NCBI GenBank assembly: GCA_030696545.1
Contig: JAUYSA010000178.1
Coordinates: forward strand, 1 to 13,745
Source of the DNA: Hyphomonadaceae bacterium
GTDB taxonomy: Bacteria > Pseudomonadota > Alphaproteobacteria > Caulobacterales > Hyphomonadaceae
Direction: 5' to 3'
DNA length: 13,745 bases
Below are positions 1 through 7,321 of this stretch, in pieces. The first letter of the stretch is position 1, and each line of letters opens with the position of its first letter. Below the pieces are notes generated by a model, which saw only the letters and a list, made by a program, of their open reading frames with translations, had not been told where the DNA came from and made no database searches. Made by a program: the position numbers and the translations under genes.

Positions 1-257
1 GAACACGTTGCACCGGTCACTGGCTATGGAGCTAAGGCGCCAGCGGGCTTCCCCTGCTGGATGTCGAGGTCAACTCCGGCACTGCCATACCGGGAAGGAA
101 CGACCGATCCGGGGCGCGTGTTGACGCGCATCGCCAGCGCAAGCTGGCACTGGACTAACCCACGGCGCTACACCACGCGCCCCGCTCCCTCGTTGGAGGG
201 ACGAGACTGCAGCATCCCGCAGGACGATTACGTCCGTGCGAATGAGAGATTGCGTCT
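1..257. other. Non-coding, hairpin-rich region upstream of fbp (possible structured RNA or repeat cluster)
   Basis: One frame stays open through here into fbp, but its translation is low-complexity and unlike any protein family I know, so I read the region as non-coding. It is unusually rich in perfect stems: 114-119 with 124-129 (loop GTTG), 133-138 with 143-148 (loop GCAA, a GNRA tetraloop), 186-191 with 196-201 (loop GTTG) and 222-226 with 231-235 (loop ATTA). A near-perfect hairpin spans 40-60. A perfect 10-bp long-range pairing is also possible between GGGGCGCGTG (111-120) and CACGCGCCCC (174-183). It excludes the local 114-129 hairpin. I compared it by eye with tRNA, tmRNA, RNase P RNA, SRP RNA and the SAM-II, cobalamin, TPP and glycine riboswitches and found no convincing match. 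It could be an interspersed repeat, a leader of fbp, or the 3' region of an upstream transcript. Confidence 0.4.
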
Positions 258-368
258 GGAAGCGGACCTTAAGGTCCGCCTTCCCCGCGAAGGCGGGGAT
301 CCAGTTCTTCTAAGCAAGAGCGTGCGCGAAGCCGCAAGACTGGACCCCCGCCTTCGCGGGGGACGCGG
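258..368. repeat. REP-like palindromic repeat pair
   Basis: An 18-bp perfect palindrome centred on CTTAAG occupies 262-279. It is followed by two inverted 23-nt arms (283-305 and 339-361) that match with a single mismatch and enclose a 33-nt spacer. Each arm is itself nearly self-complementary (CCCCGC-GAAG-GCGGGG). The CCCGCGAAGGCGGG...ATCCAGT signature resembles dispersed extragenic palindromes that I know from alphaproteobacterial genomes. Read as protein it gives the REGGDPV / DPRLRGG strings often seen in spurious ORFs. There is no U-tract, so it is not a standard terminator. It lies about 110 nt upstream of the fbp start and could affect mRNA stability or supercoiling. That role is inference. 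Confidence 0.7.
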
Positions 369-477
369 TGGAGAGAGCGAGAACCAGCAACAAAGCCCCC
401 AACCCCAGGCCCGCCCTGTGCATTCCCCTTCAATCGCGCTACCCAACGCGCATCCAGAATCGAAACAGGACAAGCCC

Positions 478-1467
478 ATGACCGCGCGCACGCTTCGCGA
501 ATTCCTGGCGGACCCGAAAGGGGACGGAAATCCCGCCCCGCGAGAACTCGCCACGCTCATCGAAGCGATCTCGGATTCGTGCCGCACTGTTTCCTATCTC
601 GTCTCGCGCGGCGCACTGGCCGACGTTCTCGGCTCGGCCGGAACCGGCAACGTACAGGGCGAAGAACAGAAACAGCTCGACGTGCTCGCCAACGATGAAC
701 TGATGGCGATGGCCAAGGCTTCCGGCGTCGTCGCCGCCGCCGCATCTGAAGAAGAAGACGACGCCCGCACCATCACGCCCGGCGCGCCTTATCTCCTGCT
801 GTTCGATCCCCTCGACGGCTCGTCCAACATAGACGTCAACGTCTCGATCGGAACCATCTTCTCGATATTGCCAGCAATAGCGGGCGAGGGCGCAGCCCCC
901 TTCCTCCAGGCTGGCCGCAACCAGTCCGCCGCCGGCTACTGCGTCTATGGCCCACAGACCACCCTCGTTCTCACGCTCGGCTCCGGCGTCGCTGCCTTCA
1001 CCATGGACCCGCCCACCGGCCAGTTTGTGCAGACCGGCGCGAACCTTCGCATCCCGGAAAAGACAAAAGAGTTCGCCATCAACATGTCAAACATGCGCCA
1101 CTGGGCCGACCCCGTGCGCGCCTATATCGACGAATGCCTCGCAGGCGATGCCGGCCCGCGGGCCAAAAATTTCAACATGCGCTGGATCGCCTCGATGGTC
1201 GCCGATGTTCACCGCGTCATCACGCGCGGCGGCGTCTTCATGTATCCATGGGACAAGCGCGAACCCGGCAAGCCCGGCAAGCTCCGCCTGATGTACGAAG
1301 CCAACCCGATGTCGCTCCTCGTCGAGCAGGCTGGCGGCAAGTCGTTCGACGGCCGCGAGCAGATCCTCGACATCCAGCCAACCGGCCTGCACCAGCGCGT
1401 CTCGGTCATGCTGGGGTCGAAGGAAGAAGTCGAAGTGCTCGAACGCAAGCACGTCGGCGCGGCATGA
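478..1467 (+). CDS. fbp: Class I fructose-1,6-bisphosphatase
   Basis: Hydrolyses fructose-1,6-bisphosphate to fructose-6-phosphate in gluconeogenesis; cytoplasmic. The 329-residue protein matches the class I family along its whole length. NVQGEEQKQLD lies at 58-68, SEEED at 90-94, the metal and phosphate site DPLDGSSNIDVNVSIGT at 110-126, the substrate-binding region GGVFMYPWDK at 251-260 and KLRLMYEANPM at 268-278, and the C-terminal GGK..DG..ILD..P..LHQR at 286-307. The open frame extends upstream past position 61, but that part is repeat-derived and without homology. I chose ATG 478 because MTARTLREFL aligns with the family N-terminus (E. coli MKTLGEFI) and AGGA stands 9 nt upstream of it. 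The stop overlaps the next gene's ATG by 4 nt, so the two are translationally coupled. It is the AMP-sensitive class I type, not GlpX. Identification is firm. Confidence 0.96.
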   Translation: MTARTLREFLADPKGDGNPAPRELATLIEAISDSCRTVSYLVSRGALADVLGSAGTGNVQGEEQKQLDVLANDELMAMAKASGVVAAAASEEEDDARTITPGAPYLLLFDPLDGSSNIDVNVSIGTIFSILPAIAGEGAAPFLQAGRNQSAAGYCVYGPQTTLVLTLGSGVAAFTMDPPTGQFVQTGANLRIPEKTKEFAINMSNMRHWADPVRAYIDECLAGDAGPRAKNFNMRWIASMVADVHRVITRGGVFMYPWDKREPGKPGKLRLMYEANPMSLLVEQAGGKSFDGREQILDIQPTGLHQRVSVMLGSKEEVEVLERKHVGAA

Positions 1468-1886
1468 GCGAAGCCATAGCGCCACGCCCCAACTACTGGC
1501 GCATCTCAGGCCGCGCACTCGTTTTCGTCTGGTTTTTCCTCGGCGGCATCGGTCATTTCATCCTGACGAAAACCTTCGTCTCGGTGGTGCCGCCCTACGT
1601 GCCGTTCCCGCTCGAGATGGTCTATTTCACCGGCGTCTGCGAAATAGCCGGCGCGCTCGCGCTGCTCTACAAGCCGCTGCGCCGCATCGCCGGGCTCTGC
1701 CTGATCGCTCTCTCGATCTGCGTCACACCCGTCCACATCCAGATGCTGATCGACGGGGAAAGATATCAGGCGCTTGGCCCGATCGTGCTGTGGGTACGCT
1801 TGCTCATGCAGCCGATCCTGATCTGGATCATCTGGTTCTCTACGCGCCGCGCGCCGCCTTCGCAAACCGCTCCAGCGCAGCCGTAG
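1464..1886 (+). CDS. DoxX-like small integral membrane protein
   Basis: A 140-residue protein with four predicted membrane segments, at about 14-34, 48-69, 74-91 and 104-125. GIGHF (28-32), PPYVPFP (43-49), FTGVCEIAGALALLY (55-69) and the Pro/His after helix 3 fit the DoxX/DoxD-like family. Members are small inner-membrane proteins, sometimes linked to thiosulfate oxidation or redox stress, but the role of this one cannot be read from sequence. The ATG overlaps the fbp stop (ATGA at 1464-1467), so translation is probably coupled to fbp. Its last 47 nt overlap the 3' end of the convergent sthA. The cytoplasmic tail is short and Pro/Ala-rich. Family placement is fairly sure; function is unknown. 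Confidence 0.85.
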   Translation: MSEAIAPRPNYWRISGRALVFVWFFLGGIGHFILTKTFVSVVPPYVPFPLEMVYFTGVCEIAGALALLYKPLRRIAGLCLIALSICVTPVHIQMLIDGERYQALGPIVLWVRLLMQPILIWIIWFSTRRAPPSQTAPAQP

Positions 1887-3303
1887 CTTCATCGAACGCG
1901 GCGGCGCTCGGCTGCTTGCGCGGCATCCGGTTCCAGGCGTCGAGTGCTGCAATCTTGTAAGCCTCGGCGAGCGTTGGATAGTTGAAGGTGTTCTCGACAA
2001 AATAGTCGAGCGTGCCGCCAAGGTTCAGCACGGCCTGTCCGATATGGATCAGCTCCGTCGCGCCCTCGCCAACGATATGACAGCCAAGCAGTCGCCGTGT
2101 TTCCTGCGCGAAGATCATCTTCATGAAGCCCGCATTGAGCCCCATGATCTGGCCCCGCGCCGTTTCCCTGAAGCGGGCAATGCCGCACTCATAGGGTATC
2201 TGCTTCTGCCGAACCTGCTCCTCGGTCATGCCGATCGTCGACATTTCCGGCACGGAGTAGATGCCATACGGAAAGAATTCCGGCGGCGCCTGGGCCGGCG
2301 CATCGAAAGCGTTGCAGGCCGCGATCCGGCCTTGCTCCATCGAGGTCGACGCGAGGCTGGGAAATCCGATCACGTCGCCAACCGCAAAGATGTGCGGCAG
2401 CTTTGTGCGGAAGGTCGCGCGATCAACATCGATCTTGCCGCGGTCGTCGGTGGTGAGCCCGCAATTCTCCAGCTCCAGCGACTCCGTCGCGCCCTTGCGG
2501 CCAGCGGCGAACAATACCATCTCGCTCCAGATCTGGCGGGAGTCCTCCAGCTCGATCAGGCACGCATCCGGCGCGGGTTTCGTCACGCGCTTCACCTTGC
2601 TCTGGAAGCGCAGGCTCATCCCGCGATCGCGCATCTCGTGGATGAACTCATCCACAAGCTCGCGGTCGATAAAGGGCAGCAGGCTGTCGCCTGGCTCGAT
2701 GACCGTTACCTTTACGTCGAGCGCGGAAAAGATCGTCGCATACTCGATCCCGATCACGCCCGCGCCGATGACCGATAGCGAGCGGGGCAGGCGCTTCAGG
2801 TCGAGGATTTCGTCCGGATCGAGGATCGCCTCGCCATCGAACGGAATGAACGATGGCCGGTAGGGCTCTGTGCCGACCGCGATGATGAAGCGCCCGGCCG
2901 TGAAGCGCTGCAATCCCGTCTCGGTCGCAATCTCGATATGCAGTGGATCGATGAACCGCGCCTCGCCACGCACCCAGTTCACATTGTTGCGCGCGAACTG
3001 GTGCTCGAGAATTTCAACCTCATGGTCCAGCGTGATCGCCAGCCGCCGCCGCAGATCCTCCGCCGTGATCGACTGCTTGTTCCGATGCCCCCGGCCATAG
3101 AATCCGCGCTCGCGCCAGCCGGAAAGATTAAGCACCGTCTCGCGCATCGTCTTCGACGGGATTGTTCCCGTATGTACGCACACGCCGCCAACGCGCCGGC
3201 CCTTCTCGACCACAAGCACGGATTTCTTCAGCTTCGCCGCCTGCACGGCCGCGCGCCTTCCGGCGGGGCCGGAGCCGATCACGATGAGATCATAGGCCTG
3301 CAT
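1840..3303 (-). CDS. sthA: Soluble pyridine nucleotide (NAD(P)+) transhydrogenase
   Basis: A FAD-dependent enzyme of the pyridine nucleotide-disulfide reductase fold that passes hydride between NADPH and NAD+, balancing the two pools in the cytoplasm. The 487 residues show the FAD dinucleotide fold GSGPAG (10-15), CVHTGTIPSK (42-51), the second nucleotide fold GAGVIG (180-185), the FAD site FAVGDVIGFPSLAS (306-319), and the dimerisation domain with IHIGQA (419-424) and NYPTLAEAY (441-449). Two features distinguish SthA from lipoamide or glutathione reductases. The second redox Cys is Thr (CVHTGT), and the HPT His is Asn (NYPT). About 26 residues extend past the usual C-terminus (after WNRMP), and the overlap with the DoxX gene lies there. 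It may be the last gene of an operon with the esterase and DASS genes. A GGAGGA ribosome site lies 12 nt before ATG 3303, inside a small hairpin. Confidence 0.95.
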   Translation of the reverse strand: MQAYDLIVIGSGPAGRRAAVQAAKLKKSVLVVEKGRRVGGVCVHTGTIPSKTMRETVLNLSGWRERGFYGRGHRNKQSITAEDLRRRLAITLDHEVEILEHQFARNNVNWVRGEARFIDPLHIEIATETGLQRFTAGRFIIAVGTEPYRPSFIPFDGEAILDPDEILDLKRLPRSLSVIGAGVIGIEYATIFSALDVKVTVIEPGDSLLPFIDRELVDEFIHEMRDRGMSLRFQSKVKRVTKPAPDACLIELEDSRQIWSEMVLFAAGRKGATESLELENCGLTTDDRGKIDVDRATFRTKLPHIFAVGDVIGFPSLASTSMEQGRIAACNAFDAPAQAPPEFFPYGIYSVPEMSTIGMTEEQVRQKQIPYECGIARFRETARGQIMGLNAGFMKMIFAQETRRLLGCHIVGEGATELIHIGQAVLNLGGTLDYFVENTFNYPTLAEAYKIAALDAWNRMPRKQPSAAAFDEATAALERFAKAARGA

Positions 3304-3315
3304 TACCGGCAGAAT

Positions 3316-3330
3316 CCTCCATCGCGGAGG
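3316..3330 (-). promoter_or_regulatory. Hairpin covering the sthA Shine-Dalgarno
   Basis: On the minus strand the leader reads CCTCC-GCGAT-GGAGG, a perfect 5-bp stem with a 5-nt loop. Its 3' arm is the GGAGG of the sthA ribosome binding site. The 5' arm is therefore a local anti-Shine-Dalgarno that could lower sthA translation unless melted. The stem is directly visible; its effect is inference, and such short stems occur by chance. Confidence 0.35.
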
Positions 3331-3355
3331 CTGCCCCAGATTTGGTTAACGGCTC

Positions 3356-4690
3356 TTAACTGCCTTCAGCCTGCAGATTCCGGTCGAGAAACGCCAGTAT
3401 TGCAGGGGTGTCCTGAGGCGCGGGACCGTGTCCGGCGCTGTGCATCATGAAAACAAGGTCGTGGCGCGTCGCCACATCCAGCGGCGGAATGCCGTCGACC
3501 CCGACCTTGCCGAACAGGCGATAGACCGGTGTTGCCAGCCGGGCCGCGACGAACTCTCCATAAGGATCAGACCACGCATCAGTCTCGCCGACGATCACCA
3601 TCACTGGCCGCGGCGCCAGCATCGCCAGCACGATGTGCGCATCAACCGGAGAGGACGAAGGACTAGGCGCGAAGCTGTTCCATTTCGGCGAGAACCAGTA
3701 CGGGAAAGCCGCTGCGACATGGCCGATCGTCTCGCCATAGTTGCGCCGGCTCAGCGCAGCGCCGCCTTCGCCAGAGCTGATCGCAACAACGGCCGCGAAG
3801 CGCGGATCGTTCGCGCCTGCCCACAGCGCCGTCTTACCGAGACGCGAGACGCCGTAGAGCGCGATGCGCCGCCCATCAATCGATGGATCAAGCGCAAGCT
3901 GTTCCCGAACGAGGGACAGGCCCTCCGCCCATGTTGCAATGGCTCCGGCCTCATCAGCCTTGCGGCCAGCTTCATTGACCGCGCCGTAGATTTTCCGCAG
4001 GCCAAGCGCGGAGCCGCCGTCAAAGTCGGGCTCGATCTGCGCGTAGTGAACCAGCGCCACGCCGTAGCCGCGCGCGAGATAGGCCGCGACATCCGGCTTC
4101 GCGATCACGCGCGCCTGCCGTCCGGGGATGCGTTTGCCATTCTCCCAGCCGTCGGTCTCCTTGATTCCGGTGTCGTCCACCATCACGATATTGGGGCTGA
4201 AATTCACCATCAGTACGAGGGGCGAAGGGCTAGTCGCCCGCGCCGGCGTGTAGAGCAGAACATCGATCGCGTGTGAGCCGCCAGCCGTGGAAGCGATCAC
4301 CGTGGATTGTGAACGCATCGCCGTGCCGTTGAGCGCAAGGACGCCATGTTCGGAATAATCGTGCTTGATCGTAGGCTTCCGCGTGGAGGCGACCGAGGGG
4401 GACACGCCATACTGATTGTCGATCAGCAGTTGCCGGATCTCCGGACGGCGCGTACCGAGCCAGTCATCCGCCGTTTCGATGCGCTTGCCATTGGACGACA
4501 CCAGCAGATTGGGCACGTTGATCACGCCCACATCCGCCTGCGTGTAATTCACGGCGAGGCCGTTGCGCATTTCGCCCGGCATGTCTTTCAGATAGGCCGG
4601 CGCAAGCGGCGGGTGGCCCATGTCGAGATCAGAGCTACCCCACGAACACGCGCCAAGCGCCATAAGAACAGCGAAACCTGCAAGCCGCAT
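3356..4690 (-). CDS. CE15-like (glucuronoyl esterase-type) alpha/beta-hydrolase lipoprotein
   Basis: A predicted exported serine esterase of 444 residues. MRLAGFAVLMALGAC is a lipoprotein signal with lipobox ALGAC, putting the lipidated Cys at 15. The hydrolase core carries the nucleophile motif YGVSRLGKTALW (279-290, Ser282), then ISSGEGGAALSRRNYGETI (304-322, likely acidic residue Glu308), and a C-terminal HSAGHG (417-422) with the probable catalytic His. This order and the GxSRxGK and SGEGG signatures are those of carbohydrate esterase family 15, whose studied members cut ester bonds between lignin alcohols and 4-O-methyl-glucuronoyl xylan. The substrate here is not known. The start follows GGAGG by 6 nt; ATG 4693 one codon upstream is the alternative. 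Either one overlaps the DASS stop (ATGATGA), so the genes are coupled. The open frame extends to 4756 but lacks the lipobox spacing. Confidence 0.82.
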   Translation of the reverse strand: MRLAGFAVLMALGACSWGSSDLDMGHPPLAPAYLKDMPGEMRNGLAVNYTQADVGVINVPNLLVSSNGKRIETADDWLGTRRPEIRQLLIDNQYGVSPSVASTRKPTIKHDYSEHGVLALNGTAMRSQSTVIASTAGGSHAIDVLLYTPARATSPSPLVLMVNFSPNIVMVDDTGIKETDGWENGKRIPGRQARVIAKPDVAAYLARGYGVALVHYAQIEPDFDGGSALGLRKIYGAVNEAGRKADEAGAIATWAEGLSLVREQLALDPSIDGRRIALYGVSRLGKTALWAGANDPRFAAVVAISSGEGGAALSRRNYGETIGHVAAAFPYWFSPKWNSFAPSPSSSPVDAHIVLAMLAPRPVMVIVGETDAWSDPYGEFVAARLATPVYRLFGKVGVDGIPPLDVATRHDLVFMMHSAGHGPAPQDTPAILAFLDRNLQAEGS

Positions 4691-6282
4691 CATGCGCCTC
4701 CAAGAACCAACGGCGCGAGCGTGAGGCCGATGATTGTCAGCACCACGAGCGCGCACAGGTTCATCACCAGCCCCCGCCTGATCATGTCTGCCTGCTTCAC
4801 CTTGCCGGTGCCGTAGGCGATGGCGTTCGACGCCGACCCTACCGGCATTGCAAAGCCCATCGATGCGGCCATGGCGGCGGGCACGATGAAGGCTGCTGCG
4901 CCAAGTGTGTCGCTGCCCTGGCCGAGCGAGATCAGCACAGGCCCCATCAGCGAGATCGTCGCGATATTGGAAGCAAACTCGGTGATGATGATCACTAGCA
5001 GCCCCACCATCAGGATCACGATTACGGGGTGAAGGTCAGCCACCCCCCGCAGGCTTTCGGCCAGATAGCGCGACAGGCCCGACAGCTCAGCCGCCGCAGC
5101 CAGCGCGAGGCCGCCGCCGAACAGCAGCAGGATGCCCCACGGGATTTTCTGGGCGTCATCCCAGATCAGGATGGCGCGTTTGGCCCCGCCTCCGGCTGGC
5201 ACAATGAACAGAAGGATGGCGCCCAGCGTGGCGATCATGGTGTCGACATGACCGCTATCGATGCGAGCGCCGCCGAGTAGCGCTGTGCCGATCCAGTCCG
5301 CGATCAGCGTGGAGATCATCCAGAGCCCTGCGATCAGGAAGAAGATCACCGCCGTGCGGCCCTCGGGGGTGGAGAGTGGTCCCAGCTTTCCGAGTTCCTG
5401 CCGTACACGCTCCTGCGCGCCGCGCGCGCCTGCCGGGTCGATCTTCAGCCCGCGCGACAGGGTCAGCCAGGCCATCGGAAGCAGCACGATGACAGCAGGC
5501 AGGCCGACAGCCATCCACTGGCCGAAGGACACGTCTATGCCTTGCGCGCGCAGCTGCGTCAGCGCGATGCCGTTGGGTGGCGTGCCGATCGGCGTCGCGA
5601 GCCCGCCAATGGTGGCGGCGTAGGCGATCGCAAGCACGAGCGCGGCTGCGAATTTGGGATCCTCGCGGCCGTTCACGGCGCTTCCCGCCGCAACCGACAG
5701 GGCGAGCGGAGTAAGGATGAGCGAGGTCGAGGTATTGGAGATCCACATCGATATGAAGCCAGCCGCCAGCAGGAACCCGGCCAGCATATGCTTCGGATTG
5801 GCTCCGCCGCGCGCCACCAGCCCATAAGCGATACGGGTCGAGAGGCCCCACCGCTCGATGGCGATGCCGATCAGGAAGCCGCCGATATAGAGAAGCACGA
5901 TCGGATTCGCATAATGCGTTCCGAGGTCTCCAAGATTCAGCAGCCGTTCGTTGGTAAGCGGATCGGCCAGGGCGTCGCGGCATAGACCTTCCGTGGCGCA
6001 GGTCAGGCGGCCGCGGGCGTCTGTGCCGACATCAATCCCCATCAGCGGAACAGCGATGATCGGCACGAGCGCAGTCGCCGCCAGCGGCAGGGCCTCGGTG
6101 ATCCACCAGGTCGCCATCAGGAGCAGCATGGCCAGCACCAGCCTTGCTTCCCACGCCAGTCCGCTCATCGGAATCAGAAGCGAAACAATCGCCAGCACTG
6201 GCCCCAGCCACAGGCCGATCCGCGCGGCTCGTCCGGCCGATCCCGCGATCTCGCTGGGCTGCGGTTGATTTGCGTCTGGCAT
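4690..6282 (-). CDS. DASS/SLC13-family divalent anion:Na+ symporter
   Basis: An inner-membrane carrier of 530 residues with about eleven hydrophobic segments and the two sodium/substrate signatures of the family. These are ISNTSTS (181-187) with TPIGTPPN (230-237) in the first half, and FASNIAT (436-442) with MPVGSASNAIA (479-489) in the second. The last fits the PROSITE Na:sulfate symporter pattern. Relatives carry C4-dicarboxylates, citrate, tartrate or sulfate with Na+; the substrate here is unknown. An extra polar loop at about 84-124 between the early helices holds two Cys (95, 101) and is longer than I expect for the family. ATG 6282 was chosen over the upstream 6357 because AGGAG stands just before it and MPDANQ leads directly into the first helix. 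It is coupled to the downstream esterase lipoprotein, so a shared catabolic or uptake role is plausible. Confidence 0.9.
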   Translation of the reverse strand: MPDANQPQPSEIAGSAGRAARIGLWLGPVLAIVSLLIPMSGLAWEARLVLAMLLLMATWWITEALPLAATALVPIIAVPLMGIDVGTDARGRLTCATEGLCRDALADPLTNERLLNLGDLGTHYANPIVLLYIGGFLIGIAIERWGLSTRIAYGLVARGGANPKHMLAGFLLAAGFISMWISNTSTSLILTPLALSVAAGSAVNGREDPKFAAALVLAIAYAATIGGLATPIGTPPNGIALTQLRAQGIDVSFGQWMAVGLPAVIVLLPMAWLTLSRGLKIDPAGARGAQERVRQELGKLGPLSTPEGRTAVIFFLIAGLWMISTLIADWIGTALLGGARIDSGHVDTMIATLGAILLFIVPAGGGAKRAILIWDDAQKIPWGILLLFGGGLALAAAAELSGLSRYLAESLRGVADLHPVIVILMVGLLVIIITEFASNIATISLMGPVLISLGQGSDTLGAAAFIVPAAMAASMGFAMPVGSASNAIAYGTGKVKQADMIRRGLVMNLCALVVLTIIGLTLAPLVLGGA

Positions 6283-6393
6283 GGCTCTCCTGGTGCGTGC
6301 AGTGCAGACCGTAGCACGCGAAGACGCGAGGGGAAGTCGTGAGGCGCGCGGCGCCATCTCGCTTGCGACGCCAGACTCTGCCAGAACAAGCGG
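6283..6393. promoter_or_regulatory. Divergent intergenic region between the DASS and AEC genes
   Basis: These 111 nt must hold the promoters for both divergent transporter genes. I see no clear -35/-10 pair. Two symmetric elements are visible: GCGTGC (6295-6300) with GCACGC (6314-6319), spaced by 13 nt, and GGCGC-GCG-GCGCC (6343-6355). Either could be an operator, but neither has supporting evidence beyond its symmetry. No regulator gene is adjacent. Confidence 0.3.
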
Positions 6394-7317
6394 ATGTTCG
6401 ACGTTGTTCTTTCGCTAGTCCCCGTATTTTCGCTCATTGCTCTCGGCGCGCTTCTCCGGCGGTTCAATGTGCTGACGCTGGATGGATGGTCATCGCTTGA
6501 GCGGTTGACCTATTTCGTGCTGTTCCCGCCGCTGATGTTCATGAGCATCGTCAACGGTTCGTTCGCTAGTGAGGAAGCGTTGTGGCTTGGCCTCGCATTG
6601 GCGGGCACGGTTGTGACGATGGCGGCGCTTATGCTGCTGGCGCGGCCGTTGCTGGCGAAGGATGGCGCCCAGTTTTCGAGCGTTTTTCAGGCGGGGATAC
6701 GCTGGAATGGCTATGTCGCGCTGGGCGTGGCCGCTGGACTGTATGGCGATGTTGGCGTCGGCGTCGCTGCAATAGGATTTGCGGTGCTGGTGCCGATCAA
6801 CAATGTGATGAGCGTGCTGGTGTTGAGCCGCTATGCCAGCGAGAAACCGGCGCCGTTCCTGCGTGTCCTTCGCTCGGTCGCCACCAATCCGCTGATCCTG
6901 TCGACGGTGTTGGCGATCATTCTGGTGTCGCTGGGCGTGCGGGTCAGCAAGCCGGTCGCGGATACGCTGACCTTGCTGGGCGATGCGACTGTTTCACTGG
7001 GGCTGATCTGCGTCGGCGCGGCGCTCGATTTCTCTTCCATGCGGTCGGCGAAATGGCCGCTGGCCGCCGGCGTTCTGCTACGGCTGGTTGTGATGCCGGG
7101 TGTGGCGGCAGGGCTGTGCTATGCGATCGGGTTGTCGCACATGGCTTTCCAGATCGCCATTGTATGCGTCACGGCGCCGGTGGCGACTTCGGCCTATATC
7201 CTCGCGCGCCAGCTAGGCGGCGACGCCAAGCTGATGGCGAACATCATCACGCTGACCACGCTGCTGAGCCTCATCACTATCCCGGTCACGCTTTGGCTGA
7301 CCGGCTTTCTGGTCTGA
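6394..7317 (+). CDS. AEC-family (auxin efflux carrier/malonate permease-like) transporter
   Basis: A 307-residue membrane protein with about ten hydrophobic segments arranged as two five-helix halves, the usual size and pattern of bacterial AEC permeases (MdcF/YfdV-like). Family marks are the N-terminal LVPVFSLIALGALLRR (8-23), LTYFVLFPPLMF (38-49), IRWNGYVALG (102-111) and PINNVMSVLVL (134-144). The most diagnostic is APVATSAYILARQLGGD (261-277), followed by the ITLTTLLSLITIPV helix. The two broken-helix motifs are those expected for a bile-acid/AEC fold crossover site. Characterised relatives move malonate, malate or similar carboxylates; the direction and substrate here are unknown. No good ribosome site precedes the ATG (only AGCGG). 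Its stop is separated by 4 nt from the convergent acetyltransferase. Confidence 0.88.
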   Translation: MFDVVLSLVPVFSLIALGALLRRFNVLTLDGWSSLERLTYFVLFPPLMFMSIVNGSFASEEALWLGLALAGTVVTMAALMLLARPLLAKDGAQFSSVFQAGIRWNGYVALGVAAGLYGDVGVGVAAIGFAVLVPINNVMSVLVLSRYASEKPAPFLRVLRSVATNPLILSTVLAIILVSLGVRVSKPVADTLTLLGDATVSLGLICVGAALDFSSMRSAKWPLAAGVLLRLVVMPGVAAGLCYAIGLSHMAFQIAIVCVTAPVATSAYILARQLGGDAKLMANIITLTTLLSLITIPVTLWLTGFLV

Positions 7318-7321
7318 TCGC

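Noticed and set aside
70..110. Partial likeness to a cobalamin riboswitch (GCACTGCC...CGGGAAGG)
   Set aside because: Only a short stretch resembles the family; the B12 box and the conserved core on both sides are absent.
61..477. N-terminal extension of Fbp (open frame from 61)
   Set aside because: The translated segment is repeat-derived with no family similarity; ATG 478 matches the known Fbp N-terminus and has a ribosome site.
2044..2778. 244-codon plus-strand ORF
   Set aside because: Antisense to sthA, which has full-length homology; composition is Arg/His/Asp-rich as in shadow frames of GC-rich genes.
3345..3360. GTTAA/TTAAC inverted repeat at the esterase stop
   Set aside because: Only 5 AT-rich base pairs without a U-run; too weak for a terminator.
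3428..4276. 282-codon plus-strand ORF
   Set aside because: Antisense shadow of the esterase gene, with no recognisable domain.
5255..5983. 242-codon minus-strand ORF
   Set aside because: Alternate frame of the DASS transporter, Arg/Pro-rich and without motifs.
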